Below are positions 23,366-35,590 of a DNA stretch of 64,000 nucleotides, one piece after another (position 1 is the stretch's first letter; each line of letters starts with the position of its first letter). This DNA is from Paralithodes platypus (Eukaryota; Arthropoda; Malacostraca; Decapoda; Lithodidae), in NCBI GenBank assembly GCA_032716605.1, contig CM064545.1, positions 13,987,903 to 14,051,902 on the forward strand, written 5' to 3'. The notes under the pieces were generated by a model. It had not been told where the DNA came from. It did not search any database and saw only the letters and a program-made list of their open reading frames with translations. Both the position numbers and the translations under genes were made by a program.

Positions 23366-23653
23366 ATCTCTCTCTCTCTCTCTCTCTTTCTTCGTTAAAT
23401 ACAAACATATTTACGCGTGACAAACTACTTTATAGATCCATTTCTATACATAACTTAAAATGAATACAATGAGTTGCATATATTGTATTATATAATATAT
23501 TATACACTTGTTAGTGATTGTTCTAATCAGAACCCCTATTAAACACTATACTTGGTGTTGGTGTAGAAAGTATTCCAGAAACGGGTAGTCAATCTCTACA
23601 TATATCTCCTGATCTACTCATATTTATAAATTTATATATAATAATTATATATA

Positions 23654-23746
<93 letters not shown>
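23366..23746. repeat. Microsatellite cluster: (TC)n, (TA)n and poly-T
   Basis: A (TC)n run lies at about 23368-23388. A long (TA)n run lies at 23655-23720, followed by a T-run to 23746, which borders the left end of DIRS copy A. Nothing coding is seen between 23000 and 23760. Confidence 0.85.
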
Positions 23747-23748
<2 letters not shown>

Positions 23749-23763
23749 TTATAAGATGTTATT

Positions 23764-24071
23764 TATTAGTGGCCCCTCCATCATTGACGAACATGCCTAT
23801 TACATAAGGCATCCTCTTCAAACACTAATCCGCCGTAGTTTTGAATCTACCGCGCAGAGCATTTAAAATCTGAGGAGCCTTCATCATGAGCGCACGCGAC
23901 CTCACTCATGGCTTCAGTCATTATGAATTGGGTTCTCACTACGAAAAAACTTTGTAAAAAATAAAAACAAAAAGAAAATAAGAATAACTATCCAATAAGC
24001 TTTCCATCATATCGTGGATGTACTTGTGTGGATCTTTGACCAGACGCTGATTCAGGCGTCATTCTTCCTTC
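23764..24071 (+). repeat. Left ITR of DIRS copy A
   Basis: This is the inverted complement of 32075-32385. It runs from the AGTGGCCCC end motif to 'cattcttccttc'. It includes a T/A-rich stretch with the palindromic element ACGAAAAAACTTTGT near 23941-23956, and GTGCGCTCATGA-type sequence in complement. Confidence 0.88.
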
Positions 24072-25857
24072 TCTGCTCTGCGCTCAACCTGCCCGGACGT
24101 TTCTCCCCACGATCCGCTGGTTCCGCATTTGCTGCGTCTCTAGTGAGTTTTTTCTCATTTGTTTACTCCGGGATGTATCGAGTAAGGTTAGGATATGTGT
24201 AGCAGGAGTCCTGGGCTGGTTGCCCGCAGTGCAGTGTATTTTGGGTCGTGTGTTTGGGGCATCTATTTCGGATGTACCCTCGTGGTCCTGTTGTGGACAT
24301 GTGATCTTTTCACAGTTGAGTTAGCTTGTGATGCAGGCGGCTTTCATTACGCGTTATTTTATGCTGCCTCTTATCATTCTGATGAGGTAAGCTGTGCTTC
24401 TGACGTTCCCAGCTTATTTTTCTTCACTTAGTGAAGTTTTTTCTGGGTCCCGAGTCAGTCTTCCCTTAGTCGGAAGTCTTTACTACAGTGGTGTGTTGGC
24501 GGTGGTTCATGTTGTTATATTTCCAGTGTTTTTGTTTATATTTCAACTTTTCGTATGCCGTCTGCTTAGGCCTAGCCAGCCGCTCGTAGCTTTGCCACAT
24601 GTACAAGTGTTATTGTTTATTTTATAAATATGTTCTACTGTGTCATGTGTATCCTGGTTTAGTTGTGTATTGGCTAATTCCACGGACTATGTTTGTTTCC
24701 TGGATTAGTTGTGTATTGGCTAAATCCACGGATTATTGTGTGGGCCCTGGGCTAGTCATGCTTGGCTTTTCCCAGGTCCTTTGTGTGTTCAGTTGGTTTC
24801 TGAACGGGGTGGGTTACTTTCTGGCGGGTTTTTCTCGGTTTCACCATGAAAAACCCAGCCGAGAGCCGTGTTGGGCCATGCGTGGTTTCAACACAGGCTT
24901 GTGTACCCGGCGAGGAGGTGTCTGTGGCTCTCCAGAACTGCGTCTCTGTGTTGGTGCCTGTTTCAGGCTCCCTATGATCCCCGGCGGTCTGGCTGTACCC
25001 ATCTAACTTTGTTCATGCGGACAGATGTTATGACGTTTTTCTACCCGGTTTTCAAACCACATAGAAAAACCTAGCTGTTGATTGAGGGCTTTCCTCCCAG
25101 GCGATCTTTTACAAAGAAGTGGGGACAGGAACTTATGGGGTTAACGTTGTTTACATCTCACCCGGCGGGTGCACCTGGGTAGGGTGGGATGAACGTCTTG
25201 ATCATTCAATTTCGTTAACCGATCCATTTTAAGTGGTACTTTAGGTATCTCCGCCTTCAGCCGGACAGCGATCGAAGGCTCAATTAGGTTTAACATCTTT
25301 TTACAAATTTCTCACACCCGGCGGGTGCTCCTGGGAGGAGGAATAAGGAATTTACAATTCCATATAGTTAACCAGTTAATTGAGAGATACGTTATGTATC
25401 ACCGCCTTCAAACTTACGGCGATCCTTTGTGACAATTCGTTAGAAATCAGATCTCATATCAGCCTGCCCTGTGTTATTCTGCTAAATAATTCTGGTGCCG
25501 GCGTCTTTATGTGGGGTTGTTTTTCCAAAATTGAATCTTGAGACAGTCACCACCAGAAAGACTATGTTATAAACGCCATACTGGTCCTTTATATTTTGTC
25601 AGAGGGTATTCTTAACTTTCTTAGGACATGTTTCGATAGGCGAAATCTTTATAGGATCCCGCCGCGTAGCGAGCTGTGATCGTGGTGACATTAAGGCTCG
25701 TTACCCGGCGGGTTAGTGACACAGTGGTGTGTGTGTGTGTATGCGATCATGTTGGGTTAACCTTATGAGCATTAACTCCTGGAAATTTTCTTTTTTCCAG
25801 AGCTGGGACCTGGCGGACCAATACAGACCCTGCAGTAGTTTCCCACCAGTCTCTGTC
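24072..25857 (+). promoter_or_regulatory. DIRS copy A leader with conserved hairpins and intron-like borders
   Basis: The non-coding leader is conserved in copies B and C. CTTCACTTAGTGAAG at 24422-24436 is a perfect hairpin. CCCGGCGGGT recurs near 25161, 25317 and 25703. Two modules of about 155 bases carrying 'gtatc-ccgcctt...cggcgatc' are in tandem at about 25130-25450. A donor-like GAG/GTAAGC (GT at 24387) and an acceptor-like TTTTTTCCAG/AG (AG at 25799-25800) could define a 1,414-base intron ending 57 bases before the ORF1 ATG. Confidence 0.55.
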
Positions 25858-28474
25858 ATGGCTACCTTTGCCCCAGTTTTTGCTTTATGCATTACCCCTA
25901 CCTGTGCCGGTATCCCTATTTTTGCGCACACTCTGTGCATCAAGTGTGTTAAATGTCTAGACCGTTCAAGGGGTCTGTGGGTGACGCGAAAATGTTCATT
26001 TTGCTCTCAATTAAGCGTCAAAGTCCTCTGCGATAATGATAAGTCCGCAGCGGTCGCCTTACGAGAGGTTGGGCAACAGATGGCAGCATATACTACGATT
26101 GTAGCTCATAAGTCACTTCAATGTGACAACGTCCCTCTTTGGGATAGGCTTCTTGTTGAGCACCCTCCCCCTAAACGTCCCTCTCGAGTAACTAGTCGTA
26201 AGCCGGCAGAGACTGGTCAAGTTTCTGTGTCTGCCCCTACTGCTACTGCGAAACGTCGACGGGAACCTACACCCCCGGCGGCAGCCTCCTCGTCCCGGGA
26301 GAGATCTCGGTCTAGGTCACTTCTCAGACACCAGCCATCTAGTCTTGCCTCTTCACCATCGAGTAAGAAGAGTAAGACAGAAAGTTCCACCAGTGGTCAC
26401 GGCGATAAATCCTATAAATCGAAGAGTAGTTCACGGTCACACCGCAGCCATAAATCTTCTAAGAGGGATTCCCATGATAAAAAGGCCTCACGACTTTCAC
26501 CAGTTTCTAGTGCTTCTCATCGTACCTCTACCCCGGACAGAGTTGGTGTTCGGGCTCAAGGAGTCCAGTGTAGTGCCTGTACCCAAAGATGATTTACCAA
26601 TTAACATTTTAACCCTGGAATTAGAGAATTCAGGGGGCTCAGGGGGTGAGAGTGTTGCGGACTCCCAAGGGAGTGTAGGCCAAGGCCTAGGTGTTTGGCG
26701 TTATTCTCAGCCAGGACCTGACCACCCACTTCCGGCTCAAACTATTCACACAGTGGCTGACGTCCACCGGGATGCGGCGATCCCATCCTCTATCCCTGAC
26801 TTATCTTGGCAACAAGGTGATACCCCAGCTTCGGCGGGCTCTTCTCAGGAGGAACAGGATAAAAAAGACGAGGTTTCAATTATCTCAGATATGGAAGGGC
26901 AAGAGTCGGGTTCAGGCTTAGACGCCGCACAAGATCTTAATGATTCCCTAGTTAGTACATCATCAAGTCACTTTGTCACTGCACAGGAAATTGATGGGCT
27001 ACTCAGTAATGCTTTATCTAAAAAATTTAGCCAACAGCAGGAAACTCCCACAGTGGACTTGGGAGCTCCCACGACAAGCTCTACGGTACGGCCTTTGATG
27101 ACTTCTATTGCTTTAACTCAGATCCCTCACCCTCCCCCTCTGTCACCATCAGTGGTTACTAGGCCTGCTACGGCGGCATTGACCACTTCCAATGTAAGGG
27201 TGATAACGGATGTCAATCCACCCCCCCTAGACAGAGCGCCTCTCAGAAAGGTGGCTATGCCCTTGCTTTACGGACCAGACGAGTCATGGGTCCTTTTGAC
27301 CCCCACTAAACCAGAGATTGCCCAACCTACCTTGTCAGGGGAACTCCCAGTACCGCATGAGTGGGTCATCCAGGGCAATAAATCTAGGAAATTAAGGGCC
27401 TTGGATACTTTAGGCAAGGTACTAGATGTCAACATCAAGGCTATACCTAGTTATTATCACCAAGATTATTTTGTTTATGCTGCTAAGCCGGCTTTACCCC
27501 CTGCCTCAGCTTCAAAACTTTTTTCAGACTGGTCTAAGCATGACGGATTTAATGATATTAAGACTCTGTCAGCTCTCACTCCATAACTCGATTTGCTAAC
27601 CGTCACAGACACAGCAGCTAATCCAGTCTTGAAGGTGGGGCAGTTGGGTCCAGGACCTTGGGTGGAATGGGAGGCAGAGGCTCAAAACTTTGCGACCAAA
27701 TTTACTTCCAAAACTTCCCACCAGATCCCTCAAGATACTCATTCTTGGTTCTCCATGCCAGTGTGTTCTGCCGGCGGAGTCCCTTCAGCCTTGTTTGCTT
27801 TCTTAGCTGCCCCTAAAATTAATCTCTGTGAGCTAAAAGAACCTTTCACTACCCCTACCTCAACTCACCTAGAACGAGAATTTAGGCTAAGGGGAAAGCT
27901 TTTCGCCTGTTCTCTCAATACATAGTGTCTCAACAGATAGCAAAGTCTTTGCTCCGGTCCACTCAGGCAATCGCAGACGCGGACGCCAGACGATCGGTTG
28001 AATTGTCCCGGCGACTGCTTCTTCAGTCGTCAATCCAATCTTTGGGTGACATCCGCACCGCCTTGCTTGAGACAAGACCTCAGAATGTCCTTAGTCCGAA
28101 AACTGCCTGATCGCATTGCGAATCAGGTGGTCATGTCACCAGTGCTCACTCCCTCTTTAATGACCCCTGACGTGTGGAGAACGGTGTTCAATATGGCCCA
28201 GGCCTTTAAACACAGTCCCACCCCTTCTAAGAAACCTGCCTTTAACTTCCCCAAACCCAGGCCAGTCGCTAAGGCTCAGCCGGGGGGATCTAAGCCCTTT
28301 CTTCCACCTAAGTCCTCCTCCTCCCCTCAAGGTCAGTACAGGCATAGACAGAGTAGGTTTTCAGGTCAAAGAGGACGCGGCTATAATAAGCCAGGTCAGG
28401 GCCCGTCTTCAGCCAACGCCAGCCAGCCGGCGAAGCGTCCACCACCACCAACTCCACCACCATCAAAAAACTAA
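25858..28474 (+). pseudogene. DIRS copy A ORF1, gag-like (broken)
   Basis: Starts at ATG 25858 with a Cys-rich head (LCIKC, C-x2-C pairs), then an RS-rich tract at about residues 175-245. It later has a conserved region with KVAMPLLYGPDESW and ends in an RG-rich, Pro-rich tail. Compared with copy C it has a frameshift near 26570, a nonsense TAA at 27584-27586, a one-base loss near 27900 and a ~16-base loss near 28070. It ends TAA 28472-28474 right after A AAA AAC. Confidence 0.85.
28465..28471 (+). promoter_or_regulatory. A AAA AAC slippery heptamer before the ORF1 stop (copy A)
   Basis: In the ORF1 frame the bases read TCA AAA AAC TAA. A one-base backward slip gives AAA AAA CTA and enters the open ORF2 frame with no stop between. 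ORF2 has no ATG near its start. The same heptamer and stop occur in copy C. Confidence 0.65.
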
Positions 28475-30396
28475 AGTCTCTCTCACTCCCGGTGCCAGTC
28501 TTAAGGCCGGCGGATCCGAGGGTAGTACAGCCGGCGAACCCTTGTCTGCTAACAGGGTCGTTCCGAACGTGTCACCAAGCGTGGCCGTTAAAAACTTGGG
28601 CACGGATGGTGGCACGCAAAGGCATCACTTGGCAGTGGCTCCGGCGACCTCGCTTACGTCAGCCGACAACGGCGAACTTTGTTTCATTAGAGGTGGAGTC
28701 ACTGGTCCAGGAAATGATTGCCAAGAATGTCATCATCCCGGTCCCCCCAAATTACCCTGTATTCACGTCCAAGCTATTTTTGGTTCCCAAAAGGGACAGT
28801 GTTCAGATGAGACCAGTCGTAGACCTGTCTTATCTGAACCTTCACATTCACAACGAGTCATTCCGTATGTTAACAGTACACCAAATCAGGCTAACACTTC
28901 CGCCGGGAGGTTGGATGTGTTCCCTAGACCTGACAGACGCTTATTGGCACGTATCGGTTAACAAAAGGTTTCAAAGGTTTCTGGCCTTACGGATCAGGCA
29001 CCAAAATTTTGTTTTTCAAAGGATGCCATTAGGTTTGAACCTGGCACCTCGATTATTCACGAAGTTAGTCCGGCAAGCCCTGATGCCGTTATTAAAGCAA
29101 GGAATCAGAGTGTTGTGGTACCTAGACGACTGGCTGGTGGTGGCAGACACAGAGCAATTATGCATCAAACATGTCAACATAATTTTAAATCATGTCAAAA
29201 CTCTAGGGTTCAAGGTAAATCTGGTAAAATCAAACCTTGTTCCCTCACGAGTAATTCAGTGGATAGGGCTGGTCTGGGACACAGCTGCTCTCACTCTGAG
29301 TCAGAGTGTGGACAATCGCAACAGGTTTCGCAGGAAACTATTCATGTTTCTTCACAGTCTGACTACGACACGAAGGGTCTGGGAGTCTCTGGTCGGCTCT
29401 CTCAACTGGATTCATCTAACTGTAATATTGGGCCGATTGAAAGTAAAACGTTTAATATTGGAAGGCAACAAATATTTCCCACTCTTACCGGCGGGAAAGT
29501 TATGGCCCATCCCAAAATGAATCCACACCTTACTAGCGGTCTGGGCGAAGAGGGAAACGTTGCACTCAATAATGTCATGGACCTCTCCTCCGCCAACAGT
29601 ATGGGTAGACACGGATGCGTCAGGCACAATAGGTTGGGGATTTCAGTCAAATCAGGGGCACCAGGGTCAGGGGCTTTGGTCCCACTTAGAAATCTCCCAC
29701 ATCAATGTCAAAGAATTACTAGTCCCCTTGTATTTCCTTCAGGCTCACGGCCCTGCGTTAAGGGGCAAGTCGGTGGCCTTCAGAATGGACAATCTGAACG
29801 CAGTTCACTGTATTCAGAAACAAGGGTCAACGAGGTCAAGGAAGTTGCTAAACGTGTCGGAAGATATTTTTACTCTAGCCAACAGACTAGACATTTATCT
29901 TCACGCATCTTATCTCCCAGGCGTAGCAAACATCTGGGCAGACGCTCTGTCCCGGAGACAGAGCACGACAGTAGAATGGGAGCTCAAGCAACCCATTTTC
30001 AACCAAATGATTGCAGAGCTCTACCATCCACAAGTGGATCTGTTTGCGTCCGAGGAGACTCACAAGCTCCCTCTATACCTCACCCGCCGGACGAAGACGC
30101 CGGCAGGGGGGCCACACGCCCTGGTGACAGACTGGAACAGATGGAGCTCCATCTATCTGTTTCCGCCGCCAGATGCGTCACTAATGTGCCACGTAGTGAA
30201 CAAACTACGAGATTATCGAGGCTTAGTCTCGCTAGTCGCGCCCCTGTGGCCGGCGCAGTTGTGGTACCAGCAATTAAAGATGTGGTGCCCGCACCCGGTG
30301 TCGCTCCCGGTCGGTTATTTCCACTTAGACACGATTGGTAACCTAGCGACCTCGCTGACTTTTGCATTATGGACATTCAGGAGGCCAAGTGGCTAG
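28475..30396 (+). pseudogene. DIRS copy A ORF2: RT, RNase H, methyltransferase-like (one stop)
   Basis: The RT includes KRDSVQMRPVVDLSYLN, DLTDAYWHV and the catalytic YLDD near 29122. RNase H has DTDASGTIGWG, VKELL, MDNLNAV and WADALSR. The C-terminal DLFAS...TDWNRW...FPPP...PLWPAQLWYQ region is the Dam/MT-like domain typical of DIRS1 elements. TGA at 29518-29520 replaces the Leu codon present in copy C. ORF2 overlaps the ORF3 ATG by 28 bases. Confidence 0.88.
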
Positions 30397-31351
30397 CACC
30401 ATACGGTAGAGAGGTGACCAATAAATGATTAAATCAATATACTCAGTCTACGAAACGACAGTATCAATCACATTGGCAAACCTTTACGTCTTGGATCATT
30501 AGAACAGAACAGACTGTGCCGTCGGTAGCTTTAGTTTTCAATTATTTAAATTATCTGTTTGAACAGAAACGTTTATCTGTGGTAACGTTAAAAAATCACT
30601 TAACTGCGATTAGAGTGCCCTTTTTGGACCTTACAGGTCTCTCCATACCGGTGGTGGAGGAAACAGGTTTTATGAGGGCATGTTTTAAACTCCGCCCACC
30701 TCCCCGTCAGCTCATGCCTACTTGGTCTCTGGACAAGGCATTGTCTTTACTTCACTCTCGTCTGTACCAAAATACTGCAGATTTTGCATTACTCTTAAAA
30801 AAGGCTGTATTCCTTTTGGCTTTGGCCACCGGGAACAGAGTATCTGAGCTGGCGGCGATGAGCAACACACCTAATTGCCTTAGGTTTGGTAGACTTAATG
30901 AATGTATTCACATTGCACCTTCCCCGGGATTTGTAGCCAAGAATGAGCACAGTGCACACGTGTTTTCTGAGTTCACGGTGCCGGCGTTAAAATGGGGAAA
31001 GGTGCACCATAATCTATGTCCAGTGCAGGCTCTAACCAAATATTTGAGAGTAGCTCCTCTCAACCCCCAAGGTGCTTTATGGGTAGCGAGTACGGGTAAA
31101 CGCTTACTGAAACGGAGATTAGCTTCTCGTCTGGTCGAAGTCATTAAAGAGAGTAATCCCGGCGTTGTGGGTAGGGCCCACGATTTACGCAAAGGGGCGG
31201 CCTCTTTACGTTTCCTGAAGAATTTTTCAGTAGAAGATATTGCGTCCACACAGTTGAGTGGGCGTCTAATCATACGTTTTTGACTAGATACTTGTCAGTT
31301 GCTCTGGACAAACCTTCCTTACCATGTATAGCTTTAAGGCAGAGGGTCTAG
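30369..31351 (+). pseudogene. DIRS copy A ORF3, tyrosine recombinase (broken)
   Basis: The recombinase family motifs GNRVSEL (catalytic Arg) and HDLRK (His-x-x-Arg) are present. A TGA at 30426-30428 stops the frame 20 codons in. Two extra bases near 31256 shift the frame before the catalytic Tyr. Residue W after HDLRK is changed to G. The original stop would be TAG at 31349-31351. Confidence 0.88.
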
Positions 31352-31897
31352 GTGGCCCTACTGTCACTTTTGTTTAATTTCGGTGCAGTCAGTGTAACAT
31401 AGGACACCCTAGACCCCGCCAGAGTATAAGAGCTGTGATACAAGTAGGGTTAATGTGATATGAAAATTTCTCTGCGAGAAATTGTGCTAGTACAATGTTA
31501 GTAACAAAACAATGGAGTTGTTATAGTAGTTTTAGCTGTGAAAGCAATTTAGTATTAAACAGTGGAGATTTTTGCAAATTATTTTTCACGAATATTATGG
31601 GGTTTATTATGTGCACATGTAAAACTTATAACTTGTTATTTTTTTTCACCACTCGTTGAGTGGGGTGCCTTGGTAACTACAGATCTGTTCACAGAATCTC
31701 CAGAGTTACCCCCTTTTTTGTCAAGCAGGCTTCTTTGAAGCACGCACCTGCTTGTACCCCCTTTTTGTATTTATATGGTCTGCGCCGTAATTACATATAT
31801 TTTTTTCAAAGTAAGAATACTATGTGGTTGTTTGATTATCTGCTTTGCTAGAGTTATGATATGATTACGAATGTCCCCCTCCAGTCTTAGAAATCAG

Positions 31898-32003
31898 GCA
31901 TGTTCGTCAATGATGGAGGGGCCACTAATAAATTATAGGTTTGACTCCTGTAAGGAGATTAAGAAAACCTAATATTTAGTAGTGGCCCCGTAATCATTGA
32001 CGA
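31898..32003 (+). repeat. Internal complementary region of DIRS copy A
   Basis: The left half (to about 31931) is complementary to the element's left outer end and the right half (to 32003) to its right outer end. The fusion point reads AATAA/ATTATAGG, the complement of the joined ends. In DIRS models this region templates completion and circle formation. Confidence 0.88.
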
Positions 32004-32074
32004 CTGGGGCCCTCCCAACCGTCCCCTTCCCATTCGTTGATGTATTAAGGATTTTGGTTTACTTGATATGTCAG

Positions 32075-32426
32075 TGAAGGAAGAATGACGCCTGAATCAG
32101 CGTCTGGTCAAAGTCCACACAAGTACATCCACGATATGATGGAAAGCTTATTGGATAGTTATTCTTATTTTCTTTTTGTTTTTATTTTTTACGAAGTTTT
32201 TTCGTAGTGAGAACCCAATTCATAATGGCTGAAGCCATGAGTGAGGTCGCGTGCGCTCATGATGAAGGCTCCTCAGATTTTAAATGCTCTGCGCGGTAGA
32301 TTCAAAACTACGGCGGATTAGTGTTTGAAGAGGATGCCTTATGTAATAGGCATGTTCGTCAATGATTACGGGGCCACTACTAAATATTAGGTTTCTTAAT
32401 CTCCTTACAGGAGTCAAACCTATAAT
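32075..32426 (+). repeat. Right ITR and right terminus of DIRS copy A
   Basis: From GAAGGAAGAATGACGCC to the end motif it is complementary to 23764-24071. A further ~45 bases (to CCTATAAT) are found only at the right end and in the internal complementary region. Confidence 0.88.
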
Positions 32427-33129
32427 GCGGTCAGGATTAGCGCCAAGTTCGCTGGCACCGGGTATGTATTGTATGAGTTATCCTAAACGTTTATATGTAT
32501 TCGATGTTACTAAACAAATTGTAATTTTATACAGATAAATGACTGAGAGACTTAATTTGTCTGGACGTCAATAGCATCTGAGGTGAAGCCAATGATCTTA
32601 GGGCTAATAAGTGATTGAGGTTTCCGAATGTTTGTGCGCGAACTGCTATATGGACTTTTCCCCTGCCACCTCTCTTTCTTTCTTCTTTTCCTCCTTTCAT
32701 GTGTTTCTTGTTGATAGTCCCTACCCCTTGTGGGCATAAGGGCTGGCTACTGACTAAATTACAAGCGTCAAATTAAGAGGAGTATGCTGCTGTCACATTT
32801 GTTAAGCGCTTAATCATCAATCTTGTAATGGAATTTAACCGTGTTGGCTGGGAGTATCGACTCCCTATCTATTAACCTTTCTTTTCCCAAGCATACAAAT
32901 CGATAAACAAAGACAAAAACATACCTTCAAAGATATTGACATGTCAGTAAAGTTTTCGATAAATATCCACATGAAAGATTGCTGATTAAAGAAGCAGCTC
33001 TTGGAATAGGGCGAACTATATTACGTGAATTAGACCATGGCTAATTAGTAGGAAACAAAAAATTAACATTAACAGTAGCCTATGCAATCATATTGGGTGT
33101 AGTGAAGGTTGGGATCTTACACGATGGTT
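32427..33129. other. Unassigned region
   Basis: Flank of DIRS copy A. No long ORF or known repeat is recognised. Confidence 0.4.
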
Positions 33130-34280
33130 AGTTTTAGTTCCTCAATTGTTCATCTTTTACATTAACGACCTAGCTTGACTTAGGCCTAACTAAAAAGATT
33201 GCTAATGTTTCTATTGACACTAAAAATAGGTTGAATTGTTGATCCTGATAACAATTCATGCTCTCCAAAAATAATTTGATACACTGCCCGAATGGGCAAT
33301 ACATGCAGTTTACCGAGTTTAGTTAAAATTAGGAAATCGACAAAAAAATTCAGGATATAAATTTAACAACATTTACTTCGTCAATAATTACGCGCCATAT
33401 ATCTCCCGTATAATAAGGAGATTCAATAGCTCAATGCATTCTTGTGATGTCCGACTTCATTACCCATCTCCCATACTCAAGGCCAGGGTAGCCAGTAACC
33501 ACCAGCTATATCTCAGAAGAAAACAAATATAATTTGTTCACCAATCTGAGTGGTGACAGGGGCAAGACGCAATATCAGTGGTATCTAGATGGCTAAATAA
33601 CATGGAATTAAGTAACTCAATTATTACAAAAGATTTGGAAGTCATCGTCAGTCGTGATATGAAACCAAAACAACAATGCAACATTGTTTGAAATCAGAGT
33701 TTTTAGATAGATATCTAGAAGCGTGAATAACAACAAACGTAATTTTAAAATTTCACCCGGCCTTAGTAAGGCTTCGCATGGATTATATTTTTAATTTTGC
33801 TGTCCATTGTCCATTGATTGATTGGAAGTGACGGTACAAAGAAGAATGGCAAAACAATCCAGAATAATAGAACATTAGAACATCAATAATATTCTAACGC
33901 CTGACGACCAAGGCCAATGACACGAAATTATAGCCAGAATGGGTTAGAACATTATGGGTTAGAACATGTTAAATTTTAACAGAAGTAAAAGATTATTGAA
34001 GTAGTGAATATCATGAAATACATGATATGGTGAGTACAAAAGAAAGGGGACATTAGTCTTGCATATACTAGAAGTGTAGAGTAAGAGAGGATACGATACA
34101 GATGCTTAAGTTGTAAGTGGGAAACGGACTGCTGCTCCGTGATAAGCATGCAAAAGTTTGGTAGATATGTGAAATAGGCTACCGATTGCTACAGTAGGAT
34201 CAATAACGACAGAAAGCTTAGCAACATAATTAGATAGGCACATGGCTGTGATGTGCTGATTGTCAATGGGATCCGCCGTG
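33130..34280 (+). pseudogene. Strongly decayed CR1/L2-type LINE
   Basis: Short pieces in shifting frames match RT landmarks in order: VLVPQLFIFYINDL near 33140, DTLPEWA near 33280, KDLEVIVSRDMKP near 33630, VTVQRRM near 33832 and NRLP near 34172. Their order and spacing support an old LINE RT, but no frame longer than a few dozen codons survives. Confidence 0.5.
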
Positions 34281-34291
34281 AATGGGCCAGT

Positions 34292-34329
34292 CCATGGTAT
34301 AAAGACTAATATTAGTCATTATACCATGG
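34292..34329. repeat. 38-bp near-perfect palindrome
   Basis: CCATGGTATAA ... TTATACCATGG with core GACTAATATTAGTC; one base pair in each arm does not match. It is flanked by repeated GGGCCAGTC, so could form a cruciform or RNA hairpin. Confidence 0.8.
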
Positions 34330-34585
34330 GCCAGTCAGCCCATGGAATCAGTCCTCTGAAGAAATCCCTCTTTTATGATTTTTGTTTGTGTTAATGTTTA
34401 TGAAGGCCTAGTGGAATCAGGACGCGTATTTGGCAGTTTATTCAGACTAGCATTATACTATTATATTCAGAGTAGAAAAGGAGACTATTTTATTTAGAGT
34501 AGAAAGGGAATATGAAAGTCAAAGGGTAAATATGACATAGTATGACATAGTATGTGTCCCTATAATTCCTACAGAACCTCCTTAA

Positions 34586-35051
34586 CCCTTCCTACCCGGT
34601 CTGCCTTAGGTAAGGACAGCATGAAAGAAGGGCCGCTACCCGGCATGAGCTTAATAGCCTAATTAAGCTTGGTCTGAACGCCGTGCGTACGACGTATGTC
34701 AACAAACCCAAGCGTTCGTCACCGCACCTCCGAAAACAAGAAGGAGAAGACTCCTCAAAGTTATTGTTCTGACGTCATGACGAAATTAGTGTCTGAAAAG
34801 CCCCCATATTGGCAACATCTCTGCAATATTGGCTCCACTGAAATCGTCATCACAACTGAACCAGTTGACTTACAGAGCTCTACTCAATGCCAAAATACAG
34901 ATTGAAAACCGCACTAACGATTATAGATGAGTGGGAAAGTTCTAGCAGTGAAAATAAACATAAATACGGTAGCCTAGGCCTAGACGTTTTTCAGCCATTT
35001 CGCCCTGGTAGGGGCGACCGTCATTGGGTAAGACAGCCCGGGGAGGAAGGG
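34586..35051. mobile_element. piggyBac-type MITE, 466 bp
   Basis: The element is bounded by TTAA on both sides (34582-34585 and 35052-35055). Terminal inverted repeats start CCCTTCCTACCCGG on the left and CCCTTCCTCCCCGG on the right (complement). TTAA duplication with CCC ends is the piggyBac signature. No transposase is encoded; small ORFs at 34696 and 34887 look accidental. A second copy begins at 63648. Confidence 0.8.
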
Positions 35052-35059
35052 TTAAGTTG

Positions 35060-35590
35060 TATAAACCCTCTAATGAAAAGCCCGATTAAACTGCCAAAAT
35101 TAGTCAATCCTAATGGGATTAATGAGTATATATTTATTGATTCTCATGATAAACTGGTCTCTCTATTCACCAATGATAGTTTAGGTAAAATATTATTTAT
35201 TATATTCGCAAACAAGTTATATCCATTCACTAATGGGGGAGGGAAGTAATTGGGGCAGATCTATCCTATATTGCACAGATAGTGGCGGGCGAGGTGGCTA
35301 GGATGAGTTACTAAACCGAACGTGGTTGGTATTTAGGTAAACAACCGTTCGTATAGACAGGAGTGGTTAATGTGCATATTATATCAAGCCATGCTAGCTT
35401 AATAGTATTTGAACAATATAAGTAAGGAGTTAACTAGTAAGTTAGGGGTATTAGTGGATGAGTAATGAAATTAAGAAGTTATATAATGCTCGGTTAACAT
35501 GAAATTAGCCAAGAGTGATATGATGGAGAGTATTACTCTGTATGATGACTATTCTATATATTTTATGCACAATATCGACTAGGACTAACT
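35060..35590. other. Unassigned region
   Basis: AT-rich sequence with no recognised feature. Confidence 0.4.

Larger units (their letters stand above)
23764..32426 (+). mobile_element. DIRS1-like retrotransposon copy A, full length but decayed
   Basis: About 8.66 kb, bounded by inverted terminal repeats. It contains an internal complementary region and three ORFs (gag-like, RT/RNase H/MT, tyrosine recombinase). The left end starts in ATTTATTAGTGG and the right end stops in CCTATAAT. The two ends share the dinucleotide AT with no longer target duplication, as expected for integration of a circle by a tyrosine recombinase. All three ORFs carry frameshifts or stops. Confidence 0.92.

Noticed and set aside
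30908..31273. 121-codon antisense ORF opposite the recombinase (also at 42696, 51749)
   Set aside because: Shadow ORF recurring only because the recombinase sequence recurs; no domain seen.
34696..35249. Two small ORFs in the piggyBac-type MITE
   Set aside because: The second MITE copy breaks the frame with small indels and no transposase motif is present.
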